Of a stretch of DNA of 64,000 nt, positions 18,227-27,189 are shown piece after piece. Each line of letters starts with the position of its first letter. The first letter of the stretch is position 1. A model generated the notes under the pieces. The model was given only the letters and a program-made list of their open reading frames with translations. It made no database searches and was not told where the DNA came from. Source of the stretch: Acuticoccus sediminis (GTDB lineage: Bacteria; Pseudomonadota; Alphaproteobacteria; Rhizobiales; Amorphaceae); contig NZ_QHHQ01000002.1 of assembly GCF_003258595.1 (NCBI RefSeq), positions 682,001 through 746,000 of the forward strand, in the 5' to 3' direction. Both the position numbers and the translations under genes were made by a program.

Positions 18227-19948
18227 ATGGCAACGACAATCGCGGACCTCATCGTCGACACGCTGGCCTCGATCGGGGTGGAACGGATCTGGGGCGTCAC
18301 GGGCGACAGCCTCAACGCCGTCAACGACAGCCTTCGCCGGAGCGGCAGGATCCGCTTCATGCACGTCCGGCACGAGGAGGCGGCGGCGTTCGCGGCCGGG
18401 GCCGAGGCGGCGGCGACGGGCAACCTCGCCGTCTGCGCCGGGAGCTGCGGGCCCGGCAACCTGCATCTCATCAACGGCCTGTTCGACTGCCATCGCAACC
18501 GCACGCCGGTCCTCGCGATCGCCTCGCACATCCCCTCGTCCGAGATCGGCCTCTCCTACTTCCAGGAGACGCACCCGCAGGACCTCTTCCGCGAGTGCAG
18601 CGACTTCTGCGAGATGGTCACCAACCCGAAGCAGATGCCGGAGGTGCTGCACCGGGCGATCCGCACCGCCGTCGGCAGGCGGGGCGTGGCCGTCATCGTC
18701 CTGCCGGGCGACGTCTCGGTGCTGGAGGTCGGGGCCGGCCTGCCGCCGCTCGTCCTGCCGGACGTGCCGCGCATGGTGCCGACGCCGCACGCCATCGACC
18801 AGGCGGCCGACCTCCTCAACAAGGCGGGCCGGGTCGCGATCCTCGCCGGTGCAGGGTGCCACGGGGCGCACGACGCCGTCGTCGCGCTCGCCGATGCGCT
18901 CGCCGCGCCCGTCGTCCACGCCTTCCGCGGCAAGGAGGTGATGGAGTGGGAGAACCCGTTCGACGTCGGGATGACCGGGCTCATCGGCTTCGCGTCCGGC
19001 TACCACGCCATGAAGGAGTGCGACACGCTGCTGATCCTCGGCAGCAACTTCCCCTACCGCAACTTCTATCCCGAGAACGCGACCATCATCCAGGTGGATA
19101 CCGACCCCTCCTCGCTGGGCAACCGGGTGCCGGTGCATCTGCCGATCCAGGCGGACGTGGCCGAGTTCGCGCCCGTCCTCGCCGCGCGGATCGCGCCGGG
19201 CCGCGACCGCACGTTCCTGCAGGCCGCGCGCAAGCACTACGCGAGCGCCCGCAAGGGCCTCGACGACCTCGCCAGGCCGCGCGGCGCCGGGGAGCCGCTG
19301 CACCCGCAGTATGTCTCGAAGGTCGTCAACGAGGTCGCCGCGGACGATGCGATCTTCACCGCCGACGTCGGCACCCCGGTGGTCTGGGCGGCGCGCTACC
19401 TCAGGACCAACGGGAAGCGCCGGCTCCTGGGCTCGTTCAACCACGGCTCGATGGCCAACGCGATGCCGCAGGCGCTGGGAGCGCAGGCCGCGTTCCCCGG
19501 CCGGCAGGTCGTCTCGATGTCCGGCGACGGCGGCTTCGCGATGCTGATGGGGGAGCTCCTCACCGCCGTGCAGCTCGAATTGCCGATCAAGATCGTCGTC
19601 CTCAACAACGGCACGCTGGGCTTCGTGGAGATGGAGATGAAGGCCTCGGGCTACCTGCCCGACAGCGTCGACCTCAAGAATCCGGACTTCTCCGCGCTCG
19701 CCAGAGCGGTCGACGTCTTCGGCATCCGCGTGACGGACTCGGCGGCGCTCCCGGGGGCGCTGTCGCAGGCGTTCGCGCACGACGGCCCGGCCCTCGTCGA
19801 CGTCGTGTCGGCCCGCAGCGAGCTCGCGATGCCGCCGAAGATCAAGGCCGAGCAGGTGCGCGGCTTCAGCCTCTACGCCATGCGCGCGATCATGTCGGGC
19901 CGCGGTGACGAAATCGTCGAGCTCGCCACCACCAACGTCCTGCGGTGA
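18227..19948 (+). CDS. poxB: Pyruvate dehydrogenase (quinone) / pyruvate oxidase
   Basis: Thiamine-diphosphate and FAD-dependent peripheral membrane enzyme that decarboxylates pyruvate to acetate and CO2, passing electrons to quinone. 573 residues from this ATG, almost the length of E. coli PoxB. Diagnostic strings are GSCGPGNLHLINGLFDCHRN, HIPSSEIGLSYFQETHPQ and FRECSDFCEMV. The TPP-binding motif starts GDGGFAML and ends LNNGTLGF. The ATG at 18227 has AAGGA upstream; the frame is open a further 16 codons. It stands alone between the sulfate operon terminator and a sensor kinase gene. Confidence 0.92.
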   Translation: MATTIADLIVDTLASIGVERIWGVTGDSLNAVNDSLRRSGRIRFMHVRHEEAAAFAAGAEAAATGNLAVCAGSCGPGNLHLINGLFDCHRNRTPVLAIASHIPSSEIGLSYFQETHPQDLFRECSDFCEMVTNPKQMPEVLHRAIRTAVGRRGVAVIVLPGDVSVLEVGAGLPPLVLPDVPRMVPTPHAIDQAADLLNKAGRVAILAGAGCHGAHDAVVALADALAAPVVHAFRGKEVMEWENPFDVGMTGLIGFASGYHAMKECDTLLILGSNFPYRNFYPENATIIQVDTDPSSLGNRVPVHLPIQADVAEFAPVLAARIAPGRDRTFLQAARKHYASARKGLDDLARPRGAGEPLHPQYVSKVVNEVAADDAIFTADVGTPVVWAARYLRTNGKRRLLGSFNHGSMANAMPQALGAQAAFPGRQVVSMSGDGGFAMLMGELLTAVQLELPIKIVVLNNGTLGFVEMEMKASGYLPDSVDLKNPDFSALARAVDVFGIRVTDSAALPGALSQAFAHDGPALVDVVSARSELAMPPKIKAEQVRGFSLYAMRAIMSGRGDEIVELATTNVLR

Positions 19949-20048
19949 CCGCCAGGCGGGGGACTGCCTTCCGCGTTTGATGTCCGTCCGCTGTGGCCGA
20001 ACGTGATAGCGTCGTGCGCCGTCCGCCGTCGCCAAGGCCCTGCCGTCC

Positions 20049-23000
20049 GTGAGAGATCCCACCCGATATCGCCTTCGCCTGCTCGCCCTCGAGGGGCGGC
20101 TGGCGCTTTACCGCGGTACCCGGGACGGGCCGGACGCCGAACCGCTCCTCTTCGTGCGTCCGCTCGCGCCCGACGACCTGGAGGCGGTCGCGCTGCTCGA
20201 GAACGCTTTCGCGCTGTCGCGCACGCTGGACACCGCGTTCGCCGCCCCCGCGCTGGAGCTGAACGACGCCGGCGGGACGCCGACGCTCGTGCTCGCCGAC
20301 CCCGGCGGCGAGCCGCTCTCCGGCCGGCTCGGTCGACCGCTGCCGCTCGCGTCCGTTCTCTCGCTCGCCTTCCGTCTCGCGGAGGCGCTCGGCGCCGTGC
20401 ACGGGACGGGCATCATTCACACCGCGCTGCGCCCGGCGGTGATCCTGGTGGACGAGGGCGACGGGGTCCGCCTGACCGGCTTCGGTCATGCCCGCAGGGT
20501 TGCGCGGCCGCATCACCATGACCTGTCGCCCGAACCCTCTACGCCCGCGGCGCCCTACATGTCGCCGGAACAGTCCGGGCGGATGCATCGCACGGTCGAC
20601 GCCCGCAGCGACCTCTATGCCCTCGGCGTCATCCTCTACGAGATGCTGACGGGCACGCTTCCCTTCGCGGCGGAGGGCGTCATGGAGTGGGTGCATGCCC
20701 ACGTCGCCCGGCAGCCGACGAGCCCGGGACGTTATGTCCCGCACCTTCCCGCCGTCGTCGCCGACATCGTCATGACGCTCCTCGCGAAGGCGCCCGAGGA
20801 GCGCTACCAGACCGCGCGGGGCCTCGCCGCCGACCTTGCGGAGTGCCTTGCAAGACTGTCGAGCGACGGCCGGATCGCCCCGTTCCCGCTGCGTCGCCGC
20901 GATGTGCGCGACCGGATGGTCGTGCCGGACCGCCTCTACGGGCGCGAGACGGAAATCGGCGAACTCGTCGCGGCCTACGACCGCATGACGCTGTCAGGCA
21001 GTCCCGAGCTGGTGCTCGTCTCGGGATATTCGGGCGTCGGCAAGTCGGCGCTGGTCGCCGAGTTCTTCGCACTGCTCGCGCCGGCCGGCGTCAGGATCGT
21101 CGCCGGCAAGTTCGACCAGGTGAACCGCGGCGTGCCCTTCGCGACCCTGACCGAGGGCTTCGAGCGCGCGATCCGCACGATCCTTGCCGCTGACGAGGCG
21201 GAGCGCACGCGCTGGCGATCGCGGCTCGTGGACGCGCTCGGGGCCAATGCCGGGCTGGTGACGTCGCTCATTCCCGAGCTTGCGCTCCTGATCGGGCCGT
21301 CGCCGCCGGTGCCGCCGCTCTCCGCGCAGGAGGCGCAGCACCGCTTCCGCTTCGTGTTCGAGCGCTTCCTCGCCGCCTTTGCGACGCCTGGCGAGCCGCT
21401 CGTCGTCTTCCTCGACGACCTGCAGTGGGTCGACCCGGCGACGGCGAGCCTCATCGAGCGGCTGGTGGTGGATGCGCCTGTACCGCACCTCTTCCTCGTC
21501 GGCGCCTATCGCGTCAACGAGGTGGGGCAGGGCCATCCCTTCGCCGAGGTGCTGGCACGGATCCGCGCTTCGCGCCATGCGCCGACCGAGGTGATGCTGG
21601 GTCCGCTGTCGGTCGCACACGTGACGGGGCTGGTGGCGGACGCGCTCGGCACCGAGCCGTCCCGTGTCGCTGATCTCGCCGAGATCATCGTCGCCCGCAC
21701 CACCGGCAATCCCTTCTACGTGGTGCAGCTTCTGGAGACGCTGGTGGAGCGGTCCATCGTGCGTTTCGACGCGCCCGCCGCCCAATGGCGCTACGACGCC
21801 GACGAAGTGCGCGCGGCGGAGGGGCTCGACATCGCGAGCCTGATGGTGGCGAGCCTCCACCGCCTGTCCGACGCGGCGTGCCGCGACCTGCGCCGCTTCG
21901 CGGCGCTCGGCATGACGGCGCGCACCGATGTCCTCGCGAGCGTGCTCGATGTGGCGGAGGCGGGGCTCGAGCCGCGCCTCGCGGAGGCGGTGGAGGCCGG
22001 GCTCGTCCTGCGCCGCACCGGCGCCTACAGTTTCCTGCATGACCAGGTCCAGGAGGCGGCCTATCGTCTCGTACCGGAGGGGGAGCGCGCCGCTCTGCAC
22101 CTCGCCATCGGACGAACGCTCGGCGCCGCGCTCCGGGGCGGACGTCTCGAGGACGCGACCTTCGAGACCGCGAACCAGCTCAATCGCGGTCTCGCGCTGA
22201 TCACAGGCGAGCCCGAACGGCTCGATGTCGCCCGCCTCGACGTCGCGGCGGCGGCGAAGGCCAGCGCCTCGGGCGGCCATGGGGCGGCGCTCGGCTATCT
22301 CGCAGCCGCCCGCGAGGTGCTGGGCGGCCTCTCGGGCGAGGCCGATCGCCTGCGGTTCGAGGTGGAGATCGCCTGTGCCGAGTGCGAGCTTCTGAGCGGC
22401 GACCATGCGTCGGCCGAACGCCGCCTCGCCGCGCTGGCCGCCGTCGGCCGGCCGGTGACGGACGCGGCCCGGATCGCCTGGCAGCGCATCACGATCCAGA
22501 CCGCCAGCGGCCGCCTCGAACGGGCGGTGGCGCTCTGCCTCGAATATCTCCGCGGGTCGGGGATCGACTGGTCCGCCCACCCGTCGATGGAGGCTCTGAC
22601 GGCCGAGTTCGCGCCCATCCGCGCCGAGATCGACGGTGGCCGGATCGAGGAGCGCCTGGCACTGCCCGGGATCACCGACCCGGAGGCGCTCGCCACCGTC
22701 GAAGTGCTGACCGCGGTGCTGCCGCCCGCATTCTTCACCGACCAGACGTTGGTGTGTCTGGTGCTGTGCCGCATGGCCAACATCAGCGCGCGGCACGGCA
22801 ACAGCGCGGCCTCGGCGCTGGGCTACGCCTACCTCGGAATGGTCCTCGGCCCCGTGTTCGGGGACTACGCGGCCGGGTACCGCTTCGGCAGGCTCGGCAT
22901 CGACATCTCGGAGCGGCCCGGCTTCGAGCGCTTCCGGGCGCGAACGCTGATGACCTTCGCCTATCACGTGCTGCCCTATTCGCGTCCGCTCGCGACCGGC

Positions 23001-25007
23001 CGCGACCCGCTCCGCCGCGCGTTCGAGCTGGCCCGCGAGACCGGGGACCTCACCTATTCCGGCTACTCGACCTGCACGCTGATCAGCAATCTCCTCGCGG
23101 CGGGCGAGCCGCTGGGCCGGATCGAGCGGCAGGCCGAGCGGGGCCTCGCCTACGTCAGGAGCGTGCGGTTCGGGCTGATCGACGACATCGTCACCACGCA
23201 GCTCATGCTGACGCGGGCGCTGCGCGGGCTGACGTACGGCCCGGCGACCTTCACCGACGGCGTCTTCGACGAGGAGGCGTTCGAGCGGCGCCTCGCCGGG
23301 GATCCGACACTGACCATCGCCGCCTGCTGGCACCATATCCGCAAGCTCCAGGCGGCGGTGTTTGCGGGCGACAACCGCGCGGCGAGGGAGGCCGCGCGCC
23401 GGGCGGAGCCGCTGCTGTGGACGACAGGCGGTCATCTCGAACTCGTGGAGTTCCACTTCTACGACGCCATCGCCCGGGCCGACGGCGCCGGGACGGGCGA
23501 CCGCGCTGCCATCGAAGCGCACCGGGACCGGTTCCGCACCTGGGCCGAGAACTGCCCGGCGAACTTCCTCCATCACCTCAGGCTCATCGAGGCCGAGCTC
23601 GCCCGCCTCTCCGGCGCCGCGCTGGACGCGCTTCGGCTTTACGACGATGCCGTCCGCTCCGCCCGCGCGAACGGCTTCACCCACATCGAGGCGCTGGCGC
23701 ACGAGCGCGCCGCCGCCCATTGCGCCGCGTCCGGGCTCGAGACGGTGGCCGAGCTGCACCTTGCCCGCGCGCAGGCGGCCTACCGCCGCTGGGGCGCTGA
23801 CTCCAAGCTCCGGTCCGCCGGCGAGGCGGGCGCTGCGCCGACCGAGGCGGCGCCGGCGAGGGAGCGGCCGGGAGACACAGCCGATGTCGACCTTGCCACC
23901 ATCGTCCGGTCGTCCGAGGCCCTCTCCGGAGCGGCGGTGCTGGCCGACCTCATCCGCACCCTGATGACCCTCGTTCTGGAGAATGCTGGGGCGCAGCGCG
24001 GCGTCCTCATCCTCATCGAGGGCGAGCGGCTCTGGTCCGAGGCGGAGGCGAGCACCGAGGCGGACGGCTTCCGCGTGACGCTGCGGCGACGGCCGGCGAG
24101 CGCCGCCGACGTGCCCCTCACCCTGATCGACGCGGCGATCCGTTCCCGCTCCTCGGTCCTCGTCGGCGACGCGGCCACGGACCACCCCTTCCGGGAGGAT
24201 CCCTACCTCGCGACGCGTGCGCCGCGCTCGATCCTGGCGCTGCCGCTGGTGCGGCAGGGCAAGCTTCGCAGCCTTATCTACCTGGAGAACGAAGCGACGG
24301 CGAACACCTTCACGCCGGCCCGCCTCGCGGTTCTCCGCCTCATCGCGGCGCAGGCGGCCATCTCGCTGGAAAATGCCGTCCTCGAGGAGAAGGAGTCGCT
24401 CCTCAAGGAGGTGCACCACCGGGTGAAGAACAACCTTCAGCTCATCTCCAGCCTCCTCAACCTGCAGGCCGCCCGCAGCGCGGACGCCACGGTCGCCGAG
24501 CACTTCGCCGAGAGCCGCAACCGCGTGCGCGCGATGGCGCTGGTTCACGAGAACCTCTACCGCGCGGGCAGCTTCGCGCGGATCTCCATGGCCGACCACC
24601 TGCGTTCGCTCTGCGCCCACCTGGTCCGCTCCTACGCGGTGCCGCAGCGGCGGGTGTCGCTGGCGGTAGAGGCCGAGGAGGTGACTCTCGACCTCGACCG
24701 CGCGGTGTCGTGCGGGCTGATCGTCAACGAATTGGTCTCCAACGCACTGAAGCACGCCTTTCCCGGCGCGCGAGCGGGCCGTGTCGGCGTGTCGCTGCGC
24801 ATGGAGCCGTTCGACCGCTGCGTCCTGACGGTGGAGGACGACGGGATCGGCTTGCCCGAGGACTGGCGCTCCAGCGAGAGTCTTGGTCTTCAACTCGTGC
24901 GCGATCTCGCCGACCAGCTCGGCGGGCGCATCGACGTGACGTTGCATCAGGGAACCCGCTTCATGATCCACTTCGACCTCGCCGCCCCGGGGGGCGAGCC
25001 GCGATGA
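20049..25007 (+). CDS. Multidomain sensor: pseudokinase, AAA ATPase, GAF, histidine kinase
   Basis: 1652-residue HstK-like signalling protein. Order: Ser/Thr-kinase-like domain (about 1-270); AAA/NACHT-like ATPase (about 290-560) with Walker A GYSGVGKSALV and Walker B LVVFLDDLQWVD; a long helical repeat region (about 600-1250); GAF (about 1280-1445); and a HisKA_2 kinase with the phospho-His in KEVHHRVKNNLQLISSL (about 1456) and an ATPase with NELVSNALKHAF. In the kinase-like domain the catalytic loop reads IIHTALRPAVILV instead of HRDxKPxN, and the DFG motif is GFG. GFG is common in this family but loss of the loop Asp is not, so it is probably a pseudokinase. GTG start; the next gene overlaps its stop (ATGA). 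Confidence 0.9.
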   Translation: MRDPTRYRLRLLALEGRLALYRGTRDGPDAEPLLFVRPLAPDDLEAVALLENAFALSRTLDTAFAAPALELNDAGGTPTLVLADPGGEPLSGRLGRPLPLASVLSLAFRLAEALGAVHGTGIIHTALRPAVILVDEGDGVRLTGFGHARRVARPHHHDLSPEPSTPAAPYMSPEQSGRMHRTVDARSDLYALGVILYEMLTGTLPFAAEGVMEWVHAHVARQPTSPGRYVPHLPAVVADIVMTLLAKAPEERYQTARGLAADLAECLARLSSDGRIAPFPLRRRDVRDRMVVPDRLYGRETEIGELVAAYDRMTLSGSPELVLVSGYSGVGKSALVAEFFALLAPAGVRIVAGKFDQVNRGVPFATLTEGFERAIRTILAADEAERTRWRSRLVDALGANAGLVTSLIPELALLIGPSPPVPPLSAQEAQHRFRFVFERFLAAFATPGEPLVVFLDDLQWVDPATASLIERLVVDAPVPHLFLVGAYRVNEVGQGHPFAEVLARIRASRHAPTEVMLGPLSVAHVTGLVADALGTEPSRVADLAEIIVARTTGNPFYVVQLLETLVERSIVRFDAPAAQWRYDADEVRAAEGLDIASLMVASLHRLSDAACRDLRRFAALGMTARTDVLASVLDVAEAGLEPRLAEAVEAGLVLRRTGAYSFLHDQVQEAAYRLVPEGERAALHLAIGRTLGAALRGGRLEDATFETANQLNRGLALITGEPERLDVARLDVAAAAKASASGGHGAALGYLAAAREVLGGLSGEADRLRFEVEIACAECELLSGDHASAERRLAALAAVGRPVTDAARIAWQRITIQTASGRLERAVALCLEYLRGSGIDWSAHPSMEALTAEFAPIRAEIDGGRIEERLALPGITDPEALATVEVLTAVLPPAFFTDQTLVCLVLCRMANISARHGNSAASALGYAYLGMVLGPVFGDYAAGYRFGRLGIDISERPGFERFRARTLMTFAYHVLPYSRPLATGRDPLRRAFELARETGDLTYSGYSTCTLISNLLAAGEPLGRIERQAERGLAYVRSVRFGLIDDIVTTQLMLTRALRGLTYGPATFTDGVFDEEAFERRLAGDPTLTIAACWHHIRKLQAAVFAGDNRAAREAARRAEPLLWTTGGHLELVEFHFYDAIARADGAGTGDRAAIEAHRDRFRTWAENCPANFLHHLRLIEAELARLSGAALDALRLYDDAVRSARANGFTHIEALAHERAAAHCAASGLETVAELHLARAQAAYRRWGADSKLRSAGEAGAAPTEAAPARERPGDTADVDLATIVRSSEALSGAAVLADLIRTLMTLVLENAGAQRGVLILIEGERLWSEAEASTEADGFRVTLRRRPASAADVPLTLIDAAIRSRSSVLVGDAATDHPFREDPYLATRAPRSILALPLVRQGKLRSLIYLENEATANTFTPARLAVLRLIAAQAAISLENAVLEEKESLLKEVHHRVKNNLQLISSLLNLQAARSADATVAEHFAESRNRVRAMALVHENLYRAGSFARISMADHLRSLCAHLVRSYAVPQRRVSLAVEAEEVTLDLDRAVSCGLIVNELVSNALKHAFPGARAGRVGVSLRMEPFDRCVLTVEDDGIGLPEDWRSSESLGLQLVRDLADQLGGRIDVTLHQGTRFMIHFDLAAPGGEPR

Positions 25008-26494
25008 GTCCGGCCCGCATCGCGATCGTCGAGGACGACCGCATCGTTGCCCGCGACATCCGCGAGCAACTGCGCCGGAGCGGCTACGAGGTGGTGGGGA
25101 CGGCGGCGAGCGGGGAGGGCGCGCGGGAGATGGTCGCCCGTGAGCGGCCCGACCTCGTCCTGATGGACATTCGCCTCGAGGGCGCCGAGGACGGCATCGA
25201 GGCGGCCCAGCGGGTGCGCCGCGACTACCGCGTGCCGGTGATCTTCCTCACCGCCTACGCCGACGACGACACCGTGCGCCGCGCCACCGAGGCGGAGCCC
25301 TTCGGCTATCTCCTCAAGCCGTTCGAGGACCAGCAGCTCCGGACCGCCATCGAGATGGCGCTCTACAAGCATCGTGCCGAGCGCCGCCTCGAGGAGAGCG
25401 AGCGGCGCTACGCCACCACGCTCGCCTCCATCGGCGACGCGGTGATCGCGACCGATCCCGACGCGCGCATCACCTTCATGAACCCGGTCGCCGAGGCGCT
25501 GACGGGGTGGACCGTCGCCGAGGCCGCCGGCGCTGCCGTCACCGAGGTCTTCCGCATCATCAACGAGGACTCGCGCGAGACGGTCGAGGATCCCGTCGCA
25601 AAGGTGCTGCGGCTCGGAACGGTGGTGGGCCTCGCCAACCATACCCTGCTGATCGCCAGGGACGGGCGGGAGGTCCCCATCGACGACTGCGGCTCGCCGA
25701 TCATCGACGACGCGGGCGAGATCTCCGGCGCCGTCCTCGTCTTCCGCGACATCACCGAGCGGCGACAGATGGACGAGGCGCTGCGCGAGGCACAGAACCA
25801 GCTCGCCCTCGTCGCCCGCCTCACGCGTCTCGGCGAGCTCGCCGCCTCCATCGCGCACGAGGTCAACCAGCCGCTCACCGCCATCATGTCCAACGCGGAG
25901 ACGTGCCTTCGCTATCTCGACGAGGCCCGGGCGGCGGCGGAGCGAATGGTGGGCAACTCGGCCCGCGCCGGCGAGGTCGTCAAGAGCATCCGCAGCCTCG
26001 CCTCCCGCTCGACGCCGGCGCTCTCCCCGGTCGACATCAACGAGCTGGTGCGCGACGTGGTCGACCTCCTGCGCGGCGACGTGCGCCGCTCCGGCACGAC
26101 GCTGCGGCTGGAACTCGAGAGCGGCCTCGCCCGGGTCACCGGCGACGGCGTGCAGCTCCAGCAGGTCCTCCTCAACCTCGTCACCAACGCGCTGGAGGCT
26201 CTTGTGGAGGTGCCGGAGGGCGAGCGGATCGTGCGCGTGCAGACGGCGATGGAGGGGACCTGCCACGTCACCGTGACGGTCGAAGATTCCGGCCCCGGTC
26301 TCGACGCATCACTCGCCGACAAGATTTTCGAGCCGCTGTACACCACAAAACGCGACGGCATGGGCCTCGGGCTGTCGATCTGTCGGTCGATCGTCGAGGC
26401 GCATGGGGGCCGCATCGGCGCCACACGACGCGATGCTGCGCAGAGGGGGACTGTCTTCGTGTTTACCATTCCCGTGCGCAACGATGCCGACTGA
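25004..26494 (+). CDS. Hybrid REC-PAS-histidine kinase
   Basis: 496 residues. An N-terminal receiver (IAIVEDDRIVARDI, phospho-Asp in LVLMDIRLEG, Lys in LLKPFEDQQL) is followed by a PAS domain (about 130-255, ending VLVFRDITERRQMDEAL). Then come a HisKA helix with the phospho-His in IAHEVNQPLTAIMSNAE (about 285) and a HATPase domain (NLVTNALEAL, GMGLGLSICRSIVEAHGG). Receiver-first kinases can be charged by another kinase, so it may be the target of the preceding 1652-residue sensor (inference). It overlaps genes on both sides by 4 and 11 bases. Confidence 0.92.
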   Translation: MSPARIAIVEDDRIVARDIREQLRRSGYEVVGTAASGEGAREMVARERPDLVLMDIRLEGAEDGIEAAQRVRRDYRVPVIFLTAYADDDTVRRATEAEPFGYLLKPFEDQQLRTAIEMALYKHRAERRLEESERRYATTLASIGDAVIATDPDARITFMNPVAEALTGWTVAEAAGAAVTEVFRIINEDSRETVEDPVAKVLRLGTVVGLANHTLLIARDGREVPIDDCGSPIIDDAGEISGAVLVFRDITERRQMDEALREAQNQLALVARLTRLGELAASIAHEVNQPLTAIMSNAETCLRYLDEARAAAERMVGNSARAGEVVKSIRSLASRSTPALSPVDINELVRDVVDLLRGDVRRSGTTLRLELESGLARVTGDGVQLQQVLLNLVTNALEALVEVPEGERIVRVQTAMEGTCHVTVTVEDSGPGLDASLADKIFEPLYTTKRDGMGLGLSICRSIVEAHGGRIGATRRDAAQRGTVFVFTIPVRNDAD

Positions 26495-27107
26495 CGACGG
26501 CGCTCCCGCCGTCTTTCTGATCGACGACGACAGGGACATCCGCGAGGCGCTCGACGCGCTCCTGCGGTCGGTCGGGCTGAGGGTCGAGTCCTTCGCGTCG
26601 GTCGAGGACTTCACCGCGAGCGGGAGGCTGGGCGAGCCCGGCTGCCTACTCCTCGACGTGAGACTGTCCGGGCAGAGCGGGTTGAGCTTCCAGGCGGAGC
26701 TCGCCTCACGCGGCATCGACGTGCCGATCATCTTCATGAGCGGCCACGCGGACGTGCCGATGGCGGTGCGCGGCATGAAGGCGGGGGCGATCGAGTTCCT
26801 CACCAAGCCGCTGCGGCCACAGGATCTGATCGACGCGGTCAATCAGGGACTGGCGCGCGATGTCGAGCGGCGCGGCGAGCGGGCGGAGCGCGACGCCATC
26901 GCCCGCGCCAGGGCGACGCTGACGCAGCGTGAGCGCGAGGTGATGGATCTCGTCGCCAGCGGGCACTCGAACCGCGCCATCGCCGACACGCTCGGTCTCA
27001 GCGAGGCGACGGTGAAGGTCCACCGCGCGCACGTCATGCAGAAGATGGGCGCCGGCTCGCTCGCCCACCTCGTCACCATGGCGCAGACCCTGAAGTCGCA
27101 GCGCTAG
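26484..27107 (+). CDS. FixJ-like response regulator
   Basis: 207 residues: receiver domain (VFLIDDDRDIREAL, phospho-Asp in CLLLDVRLSGQSG, FLTKPLRPQDL) plus a LuxR/FixJ DNA-binding domain (LTQREREVMDLVASG, then LGLSEATVKVHRAHVMQKM). The ATG at 26484 overlaps the preceding kinase by 11 bases, so it is almost certainly that kinase's output. The open frame extends 27 codons upstream, but that stretch lies within the kinase gene. Closely resembles the regulator at 31329. Confidence 0.93.
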   Translation: MPTDDGAPAVFLIDDDRDIREALDALLRSVGLRVESFASVEDFTASGRLGEPGCLLLDVRLSGQSGLSFQAELASRGIDVPIIFMSGHADVPMAVRGMKAGAIEFLTKPLRPQDLIDAVNQGLARDVERRGERAERDAIARARATLTQREREVMDLVASGHSNRAIADTLGLSEATVKVHRAHVMQKMGAGSLAHLVTMAQTLKSQR

Positions 27108-27189
27108 CGCGTCGCCACGACCTTCGCCCCTTGATCGGACGCTGCGGGCCGGGGATGACTTGCGGCGGGACGGTTCCGCTACGGAAGGG

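Noticed and set aside
20994-24971. A 1325-codon open frame on the minus strand opposite the giant sensor gene
   Set aside because: It is Arg/Ala/Glu-rich with no recognisable domain and lies opposite a protein with clear motifs throughout; long antisense frames are expected at this GC content.
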